A stretch of 64,000 bases of DNA from Streptomyces sp. NRRL S-244 (GTDB taxonomy: Bacteria > Actinomycetota > Actinomycetes > Streptomycetales > Streptomycetaceae): NCBI RefSeq assembly GCF_000717915.1, contig NZ_JOCX01000007.1, positions 62,001 through 126,000 on the forward strand. The letters run 5' to 3'. The notes under the pieces are model-generated. The model saw nothing but the letters and a program-made list of their open reading frames with translations, was not told where the DNA came from and made no database searches. Positions 16,551 through 24,900 of the stretch are shown piece after piece (within the stretch, counting starts at the first letter, position 1; every line of letters starts with the position of its first letter). Position numbers and translations under genes: made by a program.

Positions 16551-16569
16551 TCGGATCCTTTCGCGCAGG

Positions 16570-16587
16570 TCATCGAAATTTCATCAG
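16570..16587. promoter_or_regulatory. Possible SARP-type direct repeat
   Basis: TCATCGA at 16570-16576 and TCATCAG at 16581-16587 start exactly 11 bp apart. SARP activators bind heptamer direct repeats with this spacing. The site lies between the SARP gene and the divergent membrane operon. Confidence 0.4.
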
Positions 16588-16667
16588 CATTGCAGTGCCC
16601 CCGGCCACGCTTGGCAAAGCTCATGGTGCACGAGTGGAAGCGGAATGGCTTGGAATCGGGGGGAGTC

Positions 16668-18104
16668 ATGACGGGTTCAGCCCCCGCGCGCCGCACCGCG
16701 GTGCCGGGATGGGGCGGCAGCCGGGACGTGACCAGGTACCTGTGCGCGGCCGCGTACCTGGACCGCGCCTACGCGACGTCGCTCGTCAAAGAGGTGGCGG
16801 CGGAGCCGCATCTGGGCGTGGCCGCGGCCCCGGCCTGCGACGTCCCGGTGGTGCTCAGGCACGCGTACCTCGCGAACGCTCGCAGGCACAGCCGGGACAT
16901 CCTGCTCGCCTTGCTGCTGCTGTTCGTCCTCATCTTTCAGCTGTTGGTGGGAATGCCCGGTGTCACCCTTGTGATTCTGTTCCTCGGGTGGGTGACGGTG
17001 TTCTCCTTTGAGTTCTCGACCAAGTACGGCGGCCCGATGCAGAGTCTGCGCCCGGACGAGTTCGACCCCGCCGCCGCCCCGGAGCCGATCAGCGCGAGCG
17101 TCGCCGCGCGGCTGCGTGAGATCGGCGCGTACGCCGAGGGCAACGTCACCACCTACAGCGGCTATTCGCCGTTCGCCGGGTACGGGGCCGCACGCGACTC
17201 GTGGTCCCTGGCCTTCGACGTCACCTCGCCGAGCCGGCCGGGGGTCGAACCGCAGGATTTCGACGTGACGGACCTGTACGCGCACGTCGCGGGACGGCTC
17301 CGCACGCTGGGCCTGCCCTGTCTGGAGATCGAGGAGCGGGTCTTCGTCGGCGGCTCGGCCGTCCGGGAGGACCGGCGCTTCCTCCCCGATCCCCTCGGCC
17401 GGCCCGTCACCGCCATCACGCCCGAGGCCATGGACGCACTGAAGCGGTCGCCGGAGGAGAAGGTCCGGCCGTACCTCGCCGTGCACTCCACGGGCTGGGG
17501 CGGTGAGCTGGTGACGTCCCTCTTCATCCGCTTCGTCCGCTCGGACTCGAGCCTCGTCGTGGAAGCGGCCCCGACGGTGCTGTTCCCCCTGCGCGACAGC
17601 TACCGGGTCGTCGACACCCTGATGCCCAGCCCGCCCCTGATCGAGGTCCTCAAGCTCGCGGCGTCGACTCTGGTACCGACCGTGTTCGAGCTCCTGGCCT
17701 CGCCCGTGCGCGCGGTCGCGGGGTTCGCCCCCGACTTCTGGATGTACTTCCGGGTCCGGAAGCAGGACAAGCTGATCACGCAGCTGCGCCGCTTCGACTA
17801 CGGGGCCCGGCAGGCCGTGCGCCGCAACGTCGCGGACAAGAGCCACCAGCGCTACTTCCAGGAAGCGGACAGCGGCATGGTCCTCAAGGCGATCGAGAAG
17901 AGGGTGCTGAACGCGATCGTGGAATTCGCGGAGGCTCATGGAATCCATACGGACGAGCTGGTGCAACGGCAGGAACTGATCATCAATCACGGGATCATCG
18001 CGAGTCACGGAGCGAGAGTCCAAGGCAGCTCGGTCGCCTCCGGTGAGAACTCCAAGGTCTCGTCGAAGATCCTCAAGAAAATACCGCGCGTGAAAATGGA
18101 CTGA
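16668..18104 (+). CDS. Membrane protein of unknown function with C-terminal short motif
   Basis: This 478-residue protein starts at an ATG preceded by a strong GGGGGGAG. Two adjacent transmembrane segments (about residues 85-125) separate a ~80-residue N-terminal part from a ~350-residue soluble domain with no family I recognise. The C-terminus (residues 442-466) carries GIIASHGARVQGSSVASGEN. Almost the same motif opens the product of the next gene. That layout suggests a pairing module. It is the first gene of a three-gene operon divergent from the SARP regulator; the next gene starts 24 nt downstream. Confidence 0.75.
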   Translation: MTGSAPARRTAVPGWGGSRDVTRYLCAAAYLDRAYATSLVKEVAAEPHLGVAAAPACDVPVVLRHAYLANARRHSRDILLALLLLFVLIFQLLVGMPGVTLVILFLGWVTVFSFEFSTKYGGPMQSLRPDEFDPAAAPEPISASVAARLREIGAYAEGNVTTYSGYSPFAGYGAARDSWSLAFDVTSPSRPGVEPQDFDVTDLYAHVAGRLRTLGLPCLEIEERVFVGGSAVREDRRFLPDPLGRPVTAITPEAMDALKRSPEEKVRPYLAVHSTGWGGELVTSLFIRFVRSDSSLVVEAAPTVLFPLRDSYRVVDTLMPSPPLIEVLKLAASTLVPTVFELLASPVRAVAGFAPDFWMYFRVRKQDKLITQLRRFDYGARQAVRRNVADKSHQRYFQEADSGMVLKAIEKRVLNAIVEFAEAHGIHTDELVQRQELIINHGIIASHGARVQGSSVASGENSKVSSKILKKIPRVKMD

Positions 18105-18128
18105 CCATGGTGAGGGGCGAGGAAAGAA

Positions 18129-18500
18129 ATGCGGGAAAATCAAGGGATCATCGCCACGGGGGGCTCGCAAGTCGTCTCCTCCGCCGTGGCGAGCGGCAGG
18201 AACGCGCAGGCCGAGGTGTACAGCAGCGGGTCGACGCAGTTCGGAGACGGCCGACAGCGATCGCCTCAGGAGATCCGGGACCTGTTCTCCCGGCTGATCG
18301 ACGAACTCGGGCGTTCCGAACACCCCGACCGCGCCGATCTGATCGAGATCGCGGAGGACGCGCGCGAGGAACTCGCCTCCGAGAACCGGCGCATGGGAAA
18401 GCTGAGGATGCTCGCCAGGGCGCTCCTGAGCGCGGTGGCGGGATTCACCGCGCTGGTCTCCCTCGCGCAGCCGATCGAAGAGGCGATCCGCGGTCTATGA
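18129..18500 (+). CDS. Small membrane-associated protein sharing a motif with its upstream neighbour
   Basis: This 123-residue protein begins with GIIATGGSQVVSSAVASGRN (residues 6-25), matching 12 of 20 positions with the C-terminal motif of the upstream product. A charged helical region follows (residues 45-95), then a hydrophobic segment (about 97-118). The layout (short glycine/asparagine-rich motif, helical hairpin, terminal hydrophobic helix) resembles small Streptomyces proteins of unknown function. GAGGAAAG precedes the ATG. I infer that the shared motif lets the two proteins assemble with each other at the membrane. Confidence 0.75.
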   Translation: MRENQGIIATGGSQVVSSAVASGRNAQAEVYSSGSTQFGDGRQRSPQEIRDLFSRLIDELGRSEHPDRADLIEIAEDAREELASENRRMGKLRMLARALLSAVAGFTALVSLAQPIEEAIRGL

Positions 18501-18525
18501 GCGAGGGAGATCGGAGGAGATGACC

Positions 18526-19164
18526 ATGCCGCCCTCCCGGCCCGCCGGGCCCGGCTACGTCCGCGTGGGATTCACGGTCCTTCCCCGGTGGCTGCCGTGG
18601 CTGGTGGCGGCGCTCGTGGTGGTGGGCGGGGGGAGCGCGGCCGTTCTCATCGCCGTGGCTCCCCCGCGCGGGGAGCGGGCGGCCGACGCGGCCCCGCGCG
18701 GCCTGCCGCCGGAAGCGGGCAGGGGCTCCTCCCTGCCATCGGCTCTCGTCCCGCCTCCCACCCCACGATCGAGTGAGCCCGTTGCTCCCGCATTCCCGTC
18801 CGCATCGGCCTTCCCGTCCGCATCGGCCACCCCGCCCGTCCTGCCTCCGGTCGAGCCGAGTCCGGCGCGTGCGCAAGGCCCGAGCGAGGTCGTGGAGGAG
18901 TACTACCAGGACATCGCGAACCGGGACTTCGCCGCCGCCTGGGAACTCGGCGGCAAGTACATCGCCCACACCTCCTACGCGAAGTGGGTGGCGGGGTACG
19001 ACACGACGGCGAGCATCTCGCTCGGCTCGGCCGACACGGTGGAGCCCGGCCGGGTCCGGGTCGTGATCCGTGCGCTCCAGACGGACGGCACGCTGAGGGC
19101 GTACGAGGGGACCTACACCGTGTCCGGCGGGGTGATCGTCGGCGCGCAGGTCACCGAGGAGTGA
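18526..19164 (+). CDS. Membrane-anchored protein with NTF2-like extracytoplasmic domain
   Basis: This 212-residue protein has one N-terminal transmembrane segment (about residues 22-45), a Pro/Ser/Ala-rich linker including the repeat FPSASA, and a C-terminal ~95-residue domain (VVEEYYQDIANRDFAAAWELGGKYI...) that reads like an NTF2-like fold of the kind found in exported Streptomyces proteins. The ATG at 18526 is preferred because GGAGGAG lies at the right distance; an ATG 6 nt upstream is too close to it. It is third in the operon with the two motif-sharing proteins, and convergent with the GH16-like gene. Confidence 0.75.
   Translation: MPPSRPAGPGYVRVGFTVLPRWLPWLVAALVVVGGGSAAVLIAVAPPRGERAADAAPRGLPPEAGRGSSLPSALVPPPTPRSSEPVAPAFPSASAFPSASATPPVLPPVEPSPARAQGPSEVVEEYYQDIANRDFAAAWELGGKYIAHTSYAKWVAGYDTTASISLGSADTVEPGRVRVVIRALQTDGTLRAYEGTYTVSGGVIVGAQVTEE
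18793..18828. repeat. 18-bp tandem direct repeat
   Basis: Two identical copies of TTCCCGTCCGCATCGGCC sit head to tail. They encode the duplicated FPSASA linker of the 18526-19164 product. Confidence 0.85.
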
Positions 19165-19184
19165 CCCTGATCCGCCGGACACCC

Positions 19185-19904
19185 CTAACCGCGGTACACG
19201 CGGAGGTCCGAGACCTCGTACGACATCTCCGATACGCCCGGGTCGGGGGCCGGGTGGTAACGGCCCGCGCACACGGACAGGTTCACGATGAGGTACGCCC
19301 GCCAGCGCCGGCCCACCCCGCTGTGGTCGGCGTACGCGCGGGTGCCGTTGACCCACCAGACGACCGTGTTCGTACCGAACCTGACCTTGAGGTCGACCCA
19401 GGCTCCGGGGCGGATGGCGGGGTCGTGGAAGTAGTGCGAGCCCCCGCCCCGGACGTGGTTGGAGAGTTCCAGCAGGTCCGGGTTGTCGGGGTGGTACTCG
19501 AAGACGTCGACCTCCTGGCCGCCGTCCCGCCAGGTCCAGATCGCGGGCCAGGCGCCGACCGCCTCCGGCAGCCGGACCCGGGCCTCCAGCACGTCCTCGG
19601 CGCGCAGCAGGAAACCCTCGTCACTGCCTTCGGTGGTGAGCAGTCCGGAGTCCCAGTTGCCGTCCGGCCGTCGGGTGGCGCGGAAGGTCCCGGTGCGGCT
19701 GTAGGAGGGGTCGTCGACGAGATGATCGAGTTTGTTGTCGCCCGGATTGACCGGGCCGTTGTCGGGAAAGGCCGAGGTCCGGCCGGCGACCCAGCGGGAG
19801 GTCGAGCCGAAGTCGGCGGAGAAGACGAGGGTGCGGGCGCTCCGGAACGGGGCGAGGAGTCGGGAGATCACCCCGCAGCTCTGCCCAGGGCGCGCCGGCC
19901 GCAT
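19185..19904 (-). CDS. Glycoside hydrolase family 16-like protein
   Basis: This protein of about 239 residues contains the GH16 active-site pattern E-x-D-x-x-E as QEVDVFEY, preceded by the GAWPAIWTW strand and followed by a jelly-roll pattern ending in a conserved strand (MSYEVSDLRVYRG). Family members cleave beta-1,3 or beta-1,3/1,4 glucans or galactans by a retaining mechanism. No signal peptide is visible at the ATG; alternative GTG starts further in would not add one. Either it is intracellular, the true start is elsewhere, or a leader was lost. It is convergent with the membrane operon, 20 nt away. Confidence 0.75.
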   Translation of the reverse strand: MRPARPGQSCGVISRLLAPFRSARTLVFSADFGSTSRWVAGRTSAFPDNGPVNPGDNKLDHLVDDPSYSRTGTFRATRRPDGNWDSGLLTTEGSDEGFLLRAEDVLEARVRLPEAVGAWPAIWTWRDGGQEVDVFEYHPDNPDLLELSNHVRGGGSHYFHDPAIRPGAWVDLKVRFGTNTVVWWVNGTRAYADHSGVGRRWRAYLIVNLSVCAGRYHPAPDPGVSEMSYEVSDLRVYRG

Positions 19905-19999
19905 TCCGGTGATCTTTGTCGAAATGCGGACGGGAGGGGCGCTTCAGGGCACTTCCGGCGCCCGAGGCGCCGCCCCGGCGCCCCACGGGCGCACGTCGG

Positions 20000-20413
20000 T
20001 CAGGAGCCGGACTGCTGCTGGCGCTCGGCGCGCTCGGCCTGCTCGGCGTGCTTCTCCTTGATGCGGACCGCTTCCTTGCGGACATCGGCCTGGGTGGCGC
20101 GCTCCTTCTGGAGCCACTCCGGGTTCTCCTGCTTCAGCGCGTCGATCTGCTCCGTGGTGAGGGCCTCGGTGACCCCGCCGCGCGCGAGGCCGGCGATCGA
20201 GACGCCGAGCTTGGACGCGACCACGGGGCGGGGGTGCGGGCCGTTGCGTCGCAGTTCCTGCAGCCACTGGGGCGGCTCGGCCTGCAGCGCGTTCAGCTCG
20301 CTGCGGGTCACGACACCCTCCTGGAACTCTGCGGGGGTGGCTTCGAGGTACACACCCAGCTTCTTCGCCGCGGTGGCGGGCTTCATGGTCTGGGTGGTCT
20401 TGTGCGACGTCAT
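20000..20413 (-). CDS. DUF5997-like conserved protein
   Basis: This 137-residue cytoplasmic protein has a repeated pattern: two similar halves each contain 'KLGV' followed by a glutamine-tryptophan-leucine motif (PQWLQEL and PEWLQKE), and a charged coiled-coil C-terminus. It matches what I recall as the DUF5997 family of actinomycetes, function unknown. TACCCT lies 7 nt upstream of the ATG, so the mRNA may be leaderless. It is divergent, 58 nt apart, from the LysR-effector-domain gene. That pairing seems conserved in Streptomyces, which I cannot verify here. Confidence 0.75.
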   Translation of the reverse strand: MTSHKTTQTMKPATAAKKLGVYLEATPAEFQEGVVTRSELNALQAEPPQWLQELRRNGPHPRPVVASKLGVSIAGLARGGVTEALTTEQIDALKQENPEWLQKERATQADVRKEAVRIKEKHAEQAERAERQQQSGS

Positions 20414-20471
20414 GGGGTCAAGGGTATCGAGCGTGTGCGCTACTTCTGACCACGGCCGGTAACCTGGCCGG

Positions 20472-21299
20472 GTGACAGGCTCGGAAGCATCTCCCACGGC
20501 ATCGCCCACGGCGTCTCCCTCGTTCCGGCTCGCGTACGTCCCCGGAGTGACGCCCGGCAAGTGGGTGCGGATCTGGAAGGAGCGCCTGCCCGACGTCCCG
20601 CTGACCCTCCTCCAGGTCTCCGCCGCCGAGGCTCCGGACCTGCTGCGGGGCAGCGACGCCGACGCCGCCTTCGTACGGCTGCCGATCGACCGTACGGGCC
20701 TGGCCGCGATCCCCCTCTACACCGAGACCACGGTCGTCGTGGTCCCGAAGGACCACCTCGTGGCGGCCGTGGAAGAGGTCTCCACCGGGGACCTCGCCGA
20801 CGAGATCGTGCTGCACCCGCTGGACGACACCCTGGACTGGGAGGGCCTGCCCGGGCGGCCCGCGCTGGAACGCCCCGCCACCACGGCGGACGCGATCGAG
20901 CTGGTGGCGGCCGGGATCGGCGTCCTCCTCGTCCCGCAGTCCCTCGCCCGCCTGCACCACCGCAAGGACCTCACGTACCGCACGGTGACGGACGCCCCGC
21001 AGTCCCGGGTGGCCCTGTCGTTCCTCGAACTCGACGGTGAACCCACCGACCTGGTCGAGGAGTTCATCGGGATCGTGCGCGGCCGGACCGTCAACAGCAC
21101 GCGCGGCCGCGGCGCCCCGACCCCGCCTCAGCCGAAGCAGCGCAAGCGCCCCGACGCGGCGGGCGCGGGGCGCGGGTCCGCGGCCGGGAAGTCGGGCGGC
21201 AAGAACCCGCGCGGCGGCTCCGGCGGAGCCAAGGGCGCTCCCAAGGGCGGCAAGAGCAGCAAGATCGCCAAGGGTGGCAAGCCCCGCCGCCGGCCGTAG
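20472..21299 (+). CDS. LysR-type substrate-binding domain protein without a DNA-binding domain
   Basis: This 275-residue protein begins almost directly with the effector-binding fold of LysR regulators (FRLAYVPGVTPGKWVRIWKERLP...), with no helix-turn-helix. The two-lobed pattern (residues 15-205) is complete, including VVVVPKDH and the GIGVLLVPQSLA strand-helix. The last ~65 residues are a Lys/Gly/Arg/Pro-rich tail that may bind nucleic acid or acidic partners. TAACCT lies 6 nt before the GTG start, suggesting a leaderless transcript. It could sense a ligand and act through another protein, perhaps its DUF5997 neighbour. Confidence 0.8.
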   Translation: MTGSEASPTASPTASPSFRLAYVPGVTPGKWVRIWKERLPDVPLTLLQVSAAEAPDLLRGSDADAAFVRLPIDRTGLAAIPLYTETTVVVVPKDHLVAAVEEVSTGDLADEIVLHPLDDTLDWEGLPGRPALERPATTADAIELVAAGIGVLLVPQSLARLHHRKDLTYRTVTDAPQSRVALSFLELDGEPTDLVEEFIGIVRGRTVNSTRGRGAPTPPQPKQRKRPDAAGAGRGSAAGKSGGKNPRGGSGGAKGAPKGGKSSKIAKGGKPRRRP

Positions 21300-21340
21300 C
21301 GTACGGTCACGGTCGGTGACTTTCCGGGCCGAACGGGACG

Positions 21341-22081
21341 CTAGTCGCCGATCCTGACCAGGGCGAGCGTGATGTTGTCGGGGCCTCCGGCGTCGATGGC
21401 GGCCCTCCACAGCTCGAACGCCGCCTTGCCGTCGTCGTGCACCCGCAGCAGCTCGTCGAGCTCCTCGGGCGGCACCGGGTCGGTCAGCCCGTCCGAGCAC
21501 ACCAGGTAACGCGCTCCGGCCGGCAGCGGCTCCGTCGATACGTGCGGGGTGATCCCGATGTGCCGGCGGGCGCCGCCGAGCGCCTGGGTCAGCAGGGACG
21601 TGGTGCGCTGCCCCGGTTCCAGCGGCGGATTGTCGTCCACGCTCACCTGCCGGACCTCCGGCGCCGTGGCGTCGAGCACCCGGCTGTCGCCGACGTTGAA
21701 CGAGATCAGAGAGTCCTCCAGTACGACCGCACCCGCCACGGTGGTGCCCATGGTGGCCAGCTCCGGATCGCTGTCACCGGCCGCGTACACCGCGTGGTTG
21801 CACAGGGCGAGCGCCTCGCGGACGGCTCCCTCGCTGTCCAAGGAGGGCCCGAGCACCGCCAGTTGCCGTACCACCAGCGCGCTGGCCACCTCGCCCGCCG
21901 GCTGTCCGCCGATCCCGTCTGCGACCGCTACGACGAGCGGCGAACCGAGCGGGAACACGAACGTCTGCGGATTGCGGGTCACACCGGCGCACAGCGTCCA
22001 CGGCCCGACGACGAGGCTGTCCTCGTTGTGGTCGCGTACCAGCCCGGCATGGCTCAGGGCGCTCACGGCTACGTACGTCAT
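21341..22081 (-). CDS. PP2C-family serine/threonine phosphatase
   Basis: This 246-residue protein has the metal-binding and catalytic motifs of PP2C: RDHNEDS, ADGIGGQPAGE, GTTVAGAV, NVGDSR, SDGLTD and GGPDNIT. It should dephosphorylate Ser/Thr residues on targets of Hanks-type kinases in the cytoplasm. The ATG at 22081 is chosen because it gives the standard family start (MTYVAVSALSHAG); an ATG 24 nt upstream adds only a short basic stretch. The site-2 protease gene lies upstream on the same strand with a 37-nt gap, so they may be co-transcribed. Confidence 0.92.
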   Translation of the reverse strand: MTYVAVSALSHAGLVRDHNEDSLVVGPWTLCAGVTRNPQTFVFPLGSPLVVAVADGIGGQPAGEVASALVVRQLAVLGPSLDSEGAVREALALCNHAVYAAGDSDPELATMGTTVAGAVVLEDSLISFNVGDSRVLDATAPEVRQVSVDDNPPLEPGQRTTSLLTQALGGARRHIGITPHVSTEPLPAGARYLVCSDGLTDPVPPEELDELLRVHDDGKAAFELWRAAIDAGGPDNITLALVRIGD

Positions 22082-22118
22082 CGCACCCCCATTGTCCCGC
22101 CGCACGCCCGTTCGTGCC

Positions 22119-23258
22119 CTACTCGGGCTCGCGGCCCCCGCCCCCGCCGAGCGCCTGCCGCTCCATGAGCCGGGTGACGTCCTTCGCGGTGACGATCCCC
22201 ACCAGCCGGTCCGCGTCCACCACCAGGAGCGGCAGCCCGGTCCCCGGCCGCAGCGCGTCCAGGGCCTCGCCCAGCAGATCGCCCGGGGCCGCCACCGCGC
22301 ACCGCTCCAGCGGTGTCGCCACGTCGCGCACGCGCAGCGCCTCGCGCTGCGCCTCCGGGAGCCGCGCCAGCCCGCGTACGTGCACCACCCCGCTCGGGCG
22401 GCCGTCGAAATCGAGCAGCGGAAGCGCGGAATGCCGGGATGCCACGGCCACCTCGTCGATGAACCGCCGCACGCTCAGCCAGTCGGCGCCGGTCGCCACC
22501 GGGCTGGACATCGCATCGGCCACGCGCACGCCCCGCAGCCCCGTGCGCAACACGGCGTGCTGGCGCTCCGCGCCCGCGACGAACGTGATGAAGAGACCGA
22601 TGAAGACGAGCCACAGTCCGCTCGACACGCCGCGCAGGAAGGAGATCCAGCCCACGGCCGCCAGCAGCACGCCCATGACCTGCCCCATGCGCGAGGCCGC
22701 CCGGTCCGCCCGGTCCCGGTCGCCCGTACGCCACCACAGCAGGGCCTGGAGCACCCGTCCGCCGTCGAGCGGCGAGGCGGGCAGCAGGTTGAACACGGCG
22801 AGGAAGAGGTTCGTCCAGCCGAGCCAGACCAGGACGGCGGCGGGCACCGCCCAGCCGGGCAGGGTGTGCAGCCCGATCCCCGCGCCGACCGCGGCGCCGC
22901 CGATGACCAGGCTGGTGAGGGGGCCGCTCACCGCGACCGCGAAGGCCGCCGGGGCGGTCTGCGGCCGGCCCATCCTGGTCATCCCGCCCAGCGCCCACAG
23001 GGTGACGTCCTCGACGGAGATCTTCTTCCGGCGGGCCGTCGCGGCGTGCGCCGTCTCGTGCAGGAGCAGGCTGCCCATCAGCAGCAGGGCCCCCACGACG
23101 CTGGCGAGGGTGTACACGGCGTTCGAGCGCCCCGGAGTCCACACGGGGAGGGTCTGGCGGCCGAGCCCGTACGCGAACAGCACCACCAGCAGCGGCACGC
23201 TCCAGTGCATGCGCAGCGGCACTCCGACGACACGTCCGATAGGGACCGAGCCGTTCAT
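22119..23258 (-). CDS. Site-2 protease (M50 family) with CBS domains
   Basis: This 379-residue integral membrane protein has the zinc motif HETAH in a transmembrane helix (LLLHETAHA) and the second motif NLLPASPLDGGR, which supplies the aspartate ligand. Six or so hydrophobic segments occupy residues 15-230, and two CBS domains follow to the C-terminus. Members of this Rip3-like class cut transmembrane substrates, and CBS domains may bind adenine nucleotides to tune activity. The start at 23258 follows GGCAGGAG. The phosphatase gene downstream may be part of the same regulatory unit. Confidence 0.9.
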   Translation of the reverse strand: MNGSVPIGRVVGVPLRMHWSVPLLVVLFAYGLGRQTLPVWTPGRSNAVYTLASVVGALLLMGSLLLHETAHAATARRKKISVEDVTLWALGGMTRMGRPQTAPAAFAVAVSGPLTSLVIGGAAVGAGIGLHTLPGWAVPAAVLVWLGWTNLFLAVFNLLPASPLDGGRVLQALLWWRTGDRDRADRAASRMGQVMGVLLAAVGWISFLRGVSSGLWLVFIGLFITFVAGAERQHAVLRTGLRGVRVADAMSSPVATGADWLSVRRFIDEVAVASRHSALPLLDFDGRPSGVVHVRGLARLPEAQREALRVRDVATPLERCAVAAPGDLLGEALDALRPGTGLPLLVVDADRLVGIVTAKDVTRLMERQALGGGGGREPE

Positions 23259-23349
23259 CTGGGTCTCCTGCCGGCCCGGCAGTGGTTCATACACCCCATT
23301 GTCGCTCCGGGACGGCGGACCCGTACCGGAGCGACAGGCGGAGCGGGGC

Positions 23350-23706
23350 TCAGGCCTCCGTGGCGGCCGGAGCGGCCAGGGCCTCGTCGAGCTCCCACGC
23401 GTGCCGCTTGAACTCGCGCAGGAAGTCGCCGTGGTCCTCCCACTGGCGGGCGATACCGCGCAGTACGTCCCAGTGGTGCTCCACCGACTGGTCGATGACC
23501 CGGCGCAGCGCCGGTTCGGCCGTCGCCCGCTTCTCGATCAGCCCCTTGACCGCCGAGGCCTCCAGCACGGCGTTGCGCAGCGCGCGCAGCGCCCGGGAGG
23601 TGTCGTCCATCGCGAAACCGCGCTCGCTGCCGGTGGCCTCGTCGAACAGCGGGGTCAGCCGCGCCTCGATGAATGCGGTGATCCGCTCGAAGTGCTGCAC
23701 GTCCAT
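23350..23706 (-). CDS. Conserved helical protein of unknown function
   Basis: This 118-residue protein is mostly alpha-helical with many charged residues and contains HHWDVLRGIARQW near its middle. No signal peptide or membrane segment is visible, and I do not recognise a family. It is on the same strand as the protease and phosphatase genes with a 91-nt gap to the protease start. Codon use is normal for the region, supporting a real gene. Confidence 0.65.
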   Translation of the reverse strand: MDVQHFERITAFIEARLTPLFDEATGSERGFAMDDTSRALRALRNAVLEASAVKGLIEKRATAEPALRRVIDQSVEHHWDVLRGIARQWEDHGDFLREFKRHAWELDEALAAPAATEA

Positions 23707-23805
23707 CGGGGCTCCATCTCGTCTGCTTCCGGGCGCCGCGGCTGCTCGCCGGCGCGGATGAAGAATATCCGCTGAAGATCGGGAGGCGACGGGCGGCGGG
23801 CGCGA

Positions 23806-24816
23806 TCAGACGGCGACGGCCTCCAGGACCGAGGGCACCGACGGGGTGGGCAGGATGCGGGCCAGCCGGAAGCCCGCCCGTGCCAGCAGGGACTCGAACT
23901 CGGCGGCGGTCCGCTCGCGGCCCGTGACGACCATCAGCATCACGAGGTCGAGTTCCACGCCGGGATGCGGGGCGCTGCCCTCGGGCAGGACGGCGTCCAC
24001 CACGAGCAGGCGGCCGCCGGTGCCGGCCGCGCGCCGGATGGAGCCGAGGATGCGCAGCGCGTCCTCGTCGCTCCAGTCGTGGAGGATGTGCTTGAGCAGG
24101 TAGAAATCGCCCCCGGCCGGCACGGCGGTGAAGAAGTCCCCGCCCGCCGTCCGCCAGCGGCCCGCCAGCTCGGGCCGGTCCAGTACGTGCTCGGCGACGG
24201 TGGCGGGCTGGTCGAAGAGGGTGCCGGACAGGGTGGGCTCCCGGGTCAGTACGGCGGCCAGCAGCCCGCCGCGGCCGCCGGCCACGTCGACGAGGCGTGC
24301 GCCCGCCGGGAAGGCGTAGCTCCGCGCCACCAGTTCCTCGACCGGGCCGGAATGCGCCGCCATGCCGGCGTCGAAGGTGGCCCGGTCCTCCGGGGACTTG
24401 AGGAGGTGTTCGAAGAACGGCATGCCGTGGGCGAGGTCGAAGGCGGACTCGCCCGTACGCAGGGTGTCCGCGAGCCGGTCGGCGGAGCGCGCGTACATCG
24501 GGTCGGTCAGCAGCAGGGCGCTCGCCAGCTGCGATCCCGGCGCGCCGCCGACCAGCGACTGCCCGGCCTCCTCGAGCCGGAAGGCGCCCCGGCCGTCCTC
24601 GCCGAACAGCCCCCGCGTCGCCAGGAACCGCAGGATCCGCCGCAGGGCGGGCCCGTGCGTGCCGGTGCGGGCGGCGAGCTCCTCGGCGGTGCGCGGCCCC
24701 TCGGCGAGATGGTCGGCTATCCGGTGGACGGCCACGGCCCGTAAGGCGGCGGCGTGGACGTGCCCGTACATGAGGTCGTGCAGCGGGGACGGGGCGAAGG
24801 GGTCGATGCTGGCCAC
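23806..24816 (-). CDS. SAM-dependent O-methyltransferase (plant/acetylserotonin-type)
   Basis: This 336-residue protein has an N-terminal winged-helix dimerisation domain (residues 1-100) and a Rossmann methyltransferase domain with the SAM motif VDVAGGRGGLL. The LLKHILHDWSDEDALRIL segment holds the catalytic-base histidine region of polyketide-type O-methyltransferases. The substrate is unknown. The GTG at 24816 is preferred because GACAGGAG precedes it. A longer reading frame upstream runs through a pentamer repeat and encodes only a low-complexity His/Arg/Ser stretch. It is divergent from the hydrogenase locus. Confidence 0.88.
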   Translation of the reverse strand: MASIDPFAPSPLHDLMYGHVHAAALRAVAVHRIADHLAEGPRTAEELAARTGTHGPALRRILRFLATRGLFGEDGRGAFRLEEAGQSLVGGAPGSQLASALLLTDPMYARSADRLADTLRTGESAFDLAHGMPFFEHLLKSPEDRATFDAGMAAHSGPVEELVARSYAFPAGARLVDVAGGRGGLLAAVLTREPTLSGTLFDQPATVAEHVLDRPELAGRWRTAGGDFFTAVPAGGDFYLLKHILHDWSDEDALRILGSIRRAAGTGGRLLVVDAVLPEGSAPHPGVELDLVMLMVVTGRERTAAEFESLLARAGFRLARILPTPSVPSVLEAVAV

Positions 24817-24835
24817 GGTCCGGCTCCTGTCGGCT

Positions 24836-24900
24836 CGATGCGATGCGATGCGATGCGGTGCGGGTCGGTGCGACGCGATGCGGGTCGGGTCGGATCGGGG
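24836..24900. repeat. Degenerate pentanucleotide tandem repeat (CGATG)
   Basis: Thirteen consecutive 5-mers beginning with CG cover 65 bp: four perfect CGATG units, then CGGTG, CGGGT, CGGTG, CGACG, CGATG, CGGGT twice, CGGAT and CGGGG. The array ends about 7 nt from the ribosome site of the methyltransferase gene. The rest of the 340-nt gap (24817-25156) to the hypX start shows no other clear element. Confidence 0.85.

Noticed and set aside
24836..24900. CRISPR-like array
   Set aside because: Units are only 5 bp with no spacers.
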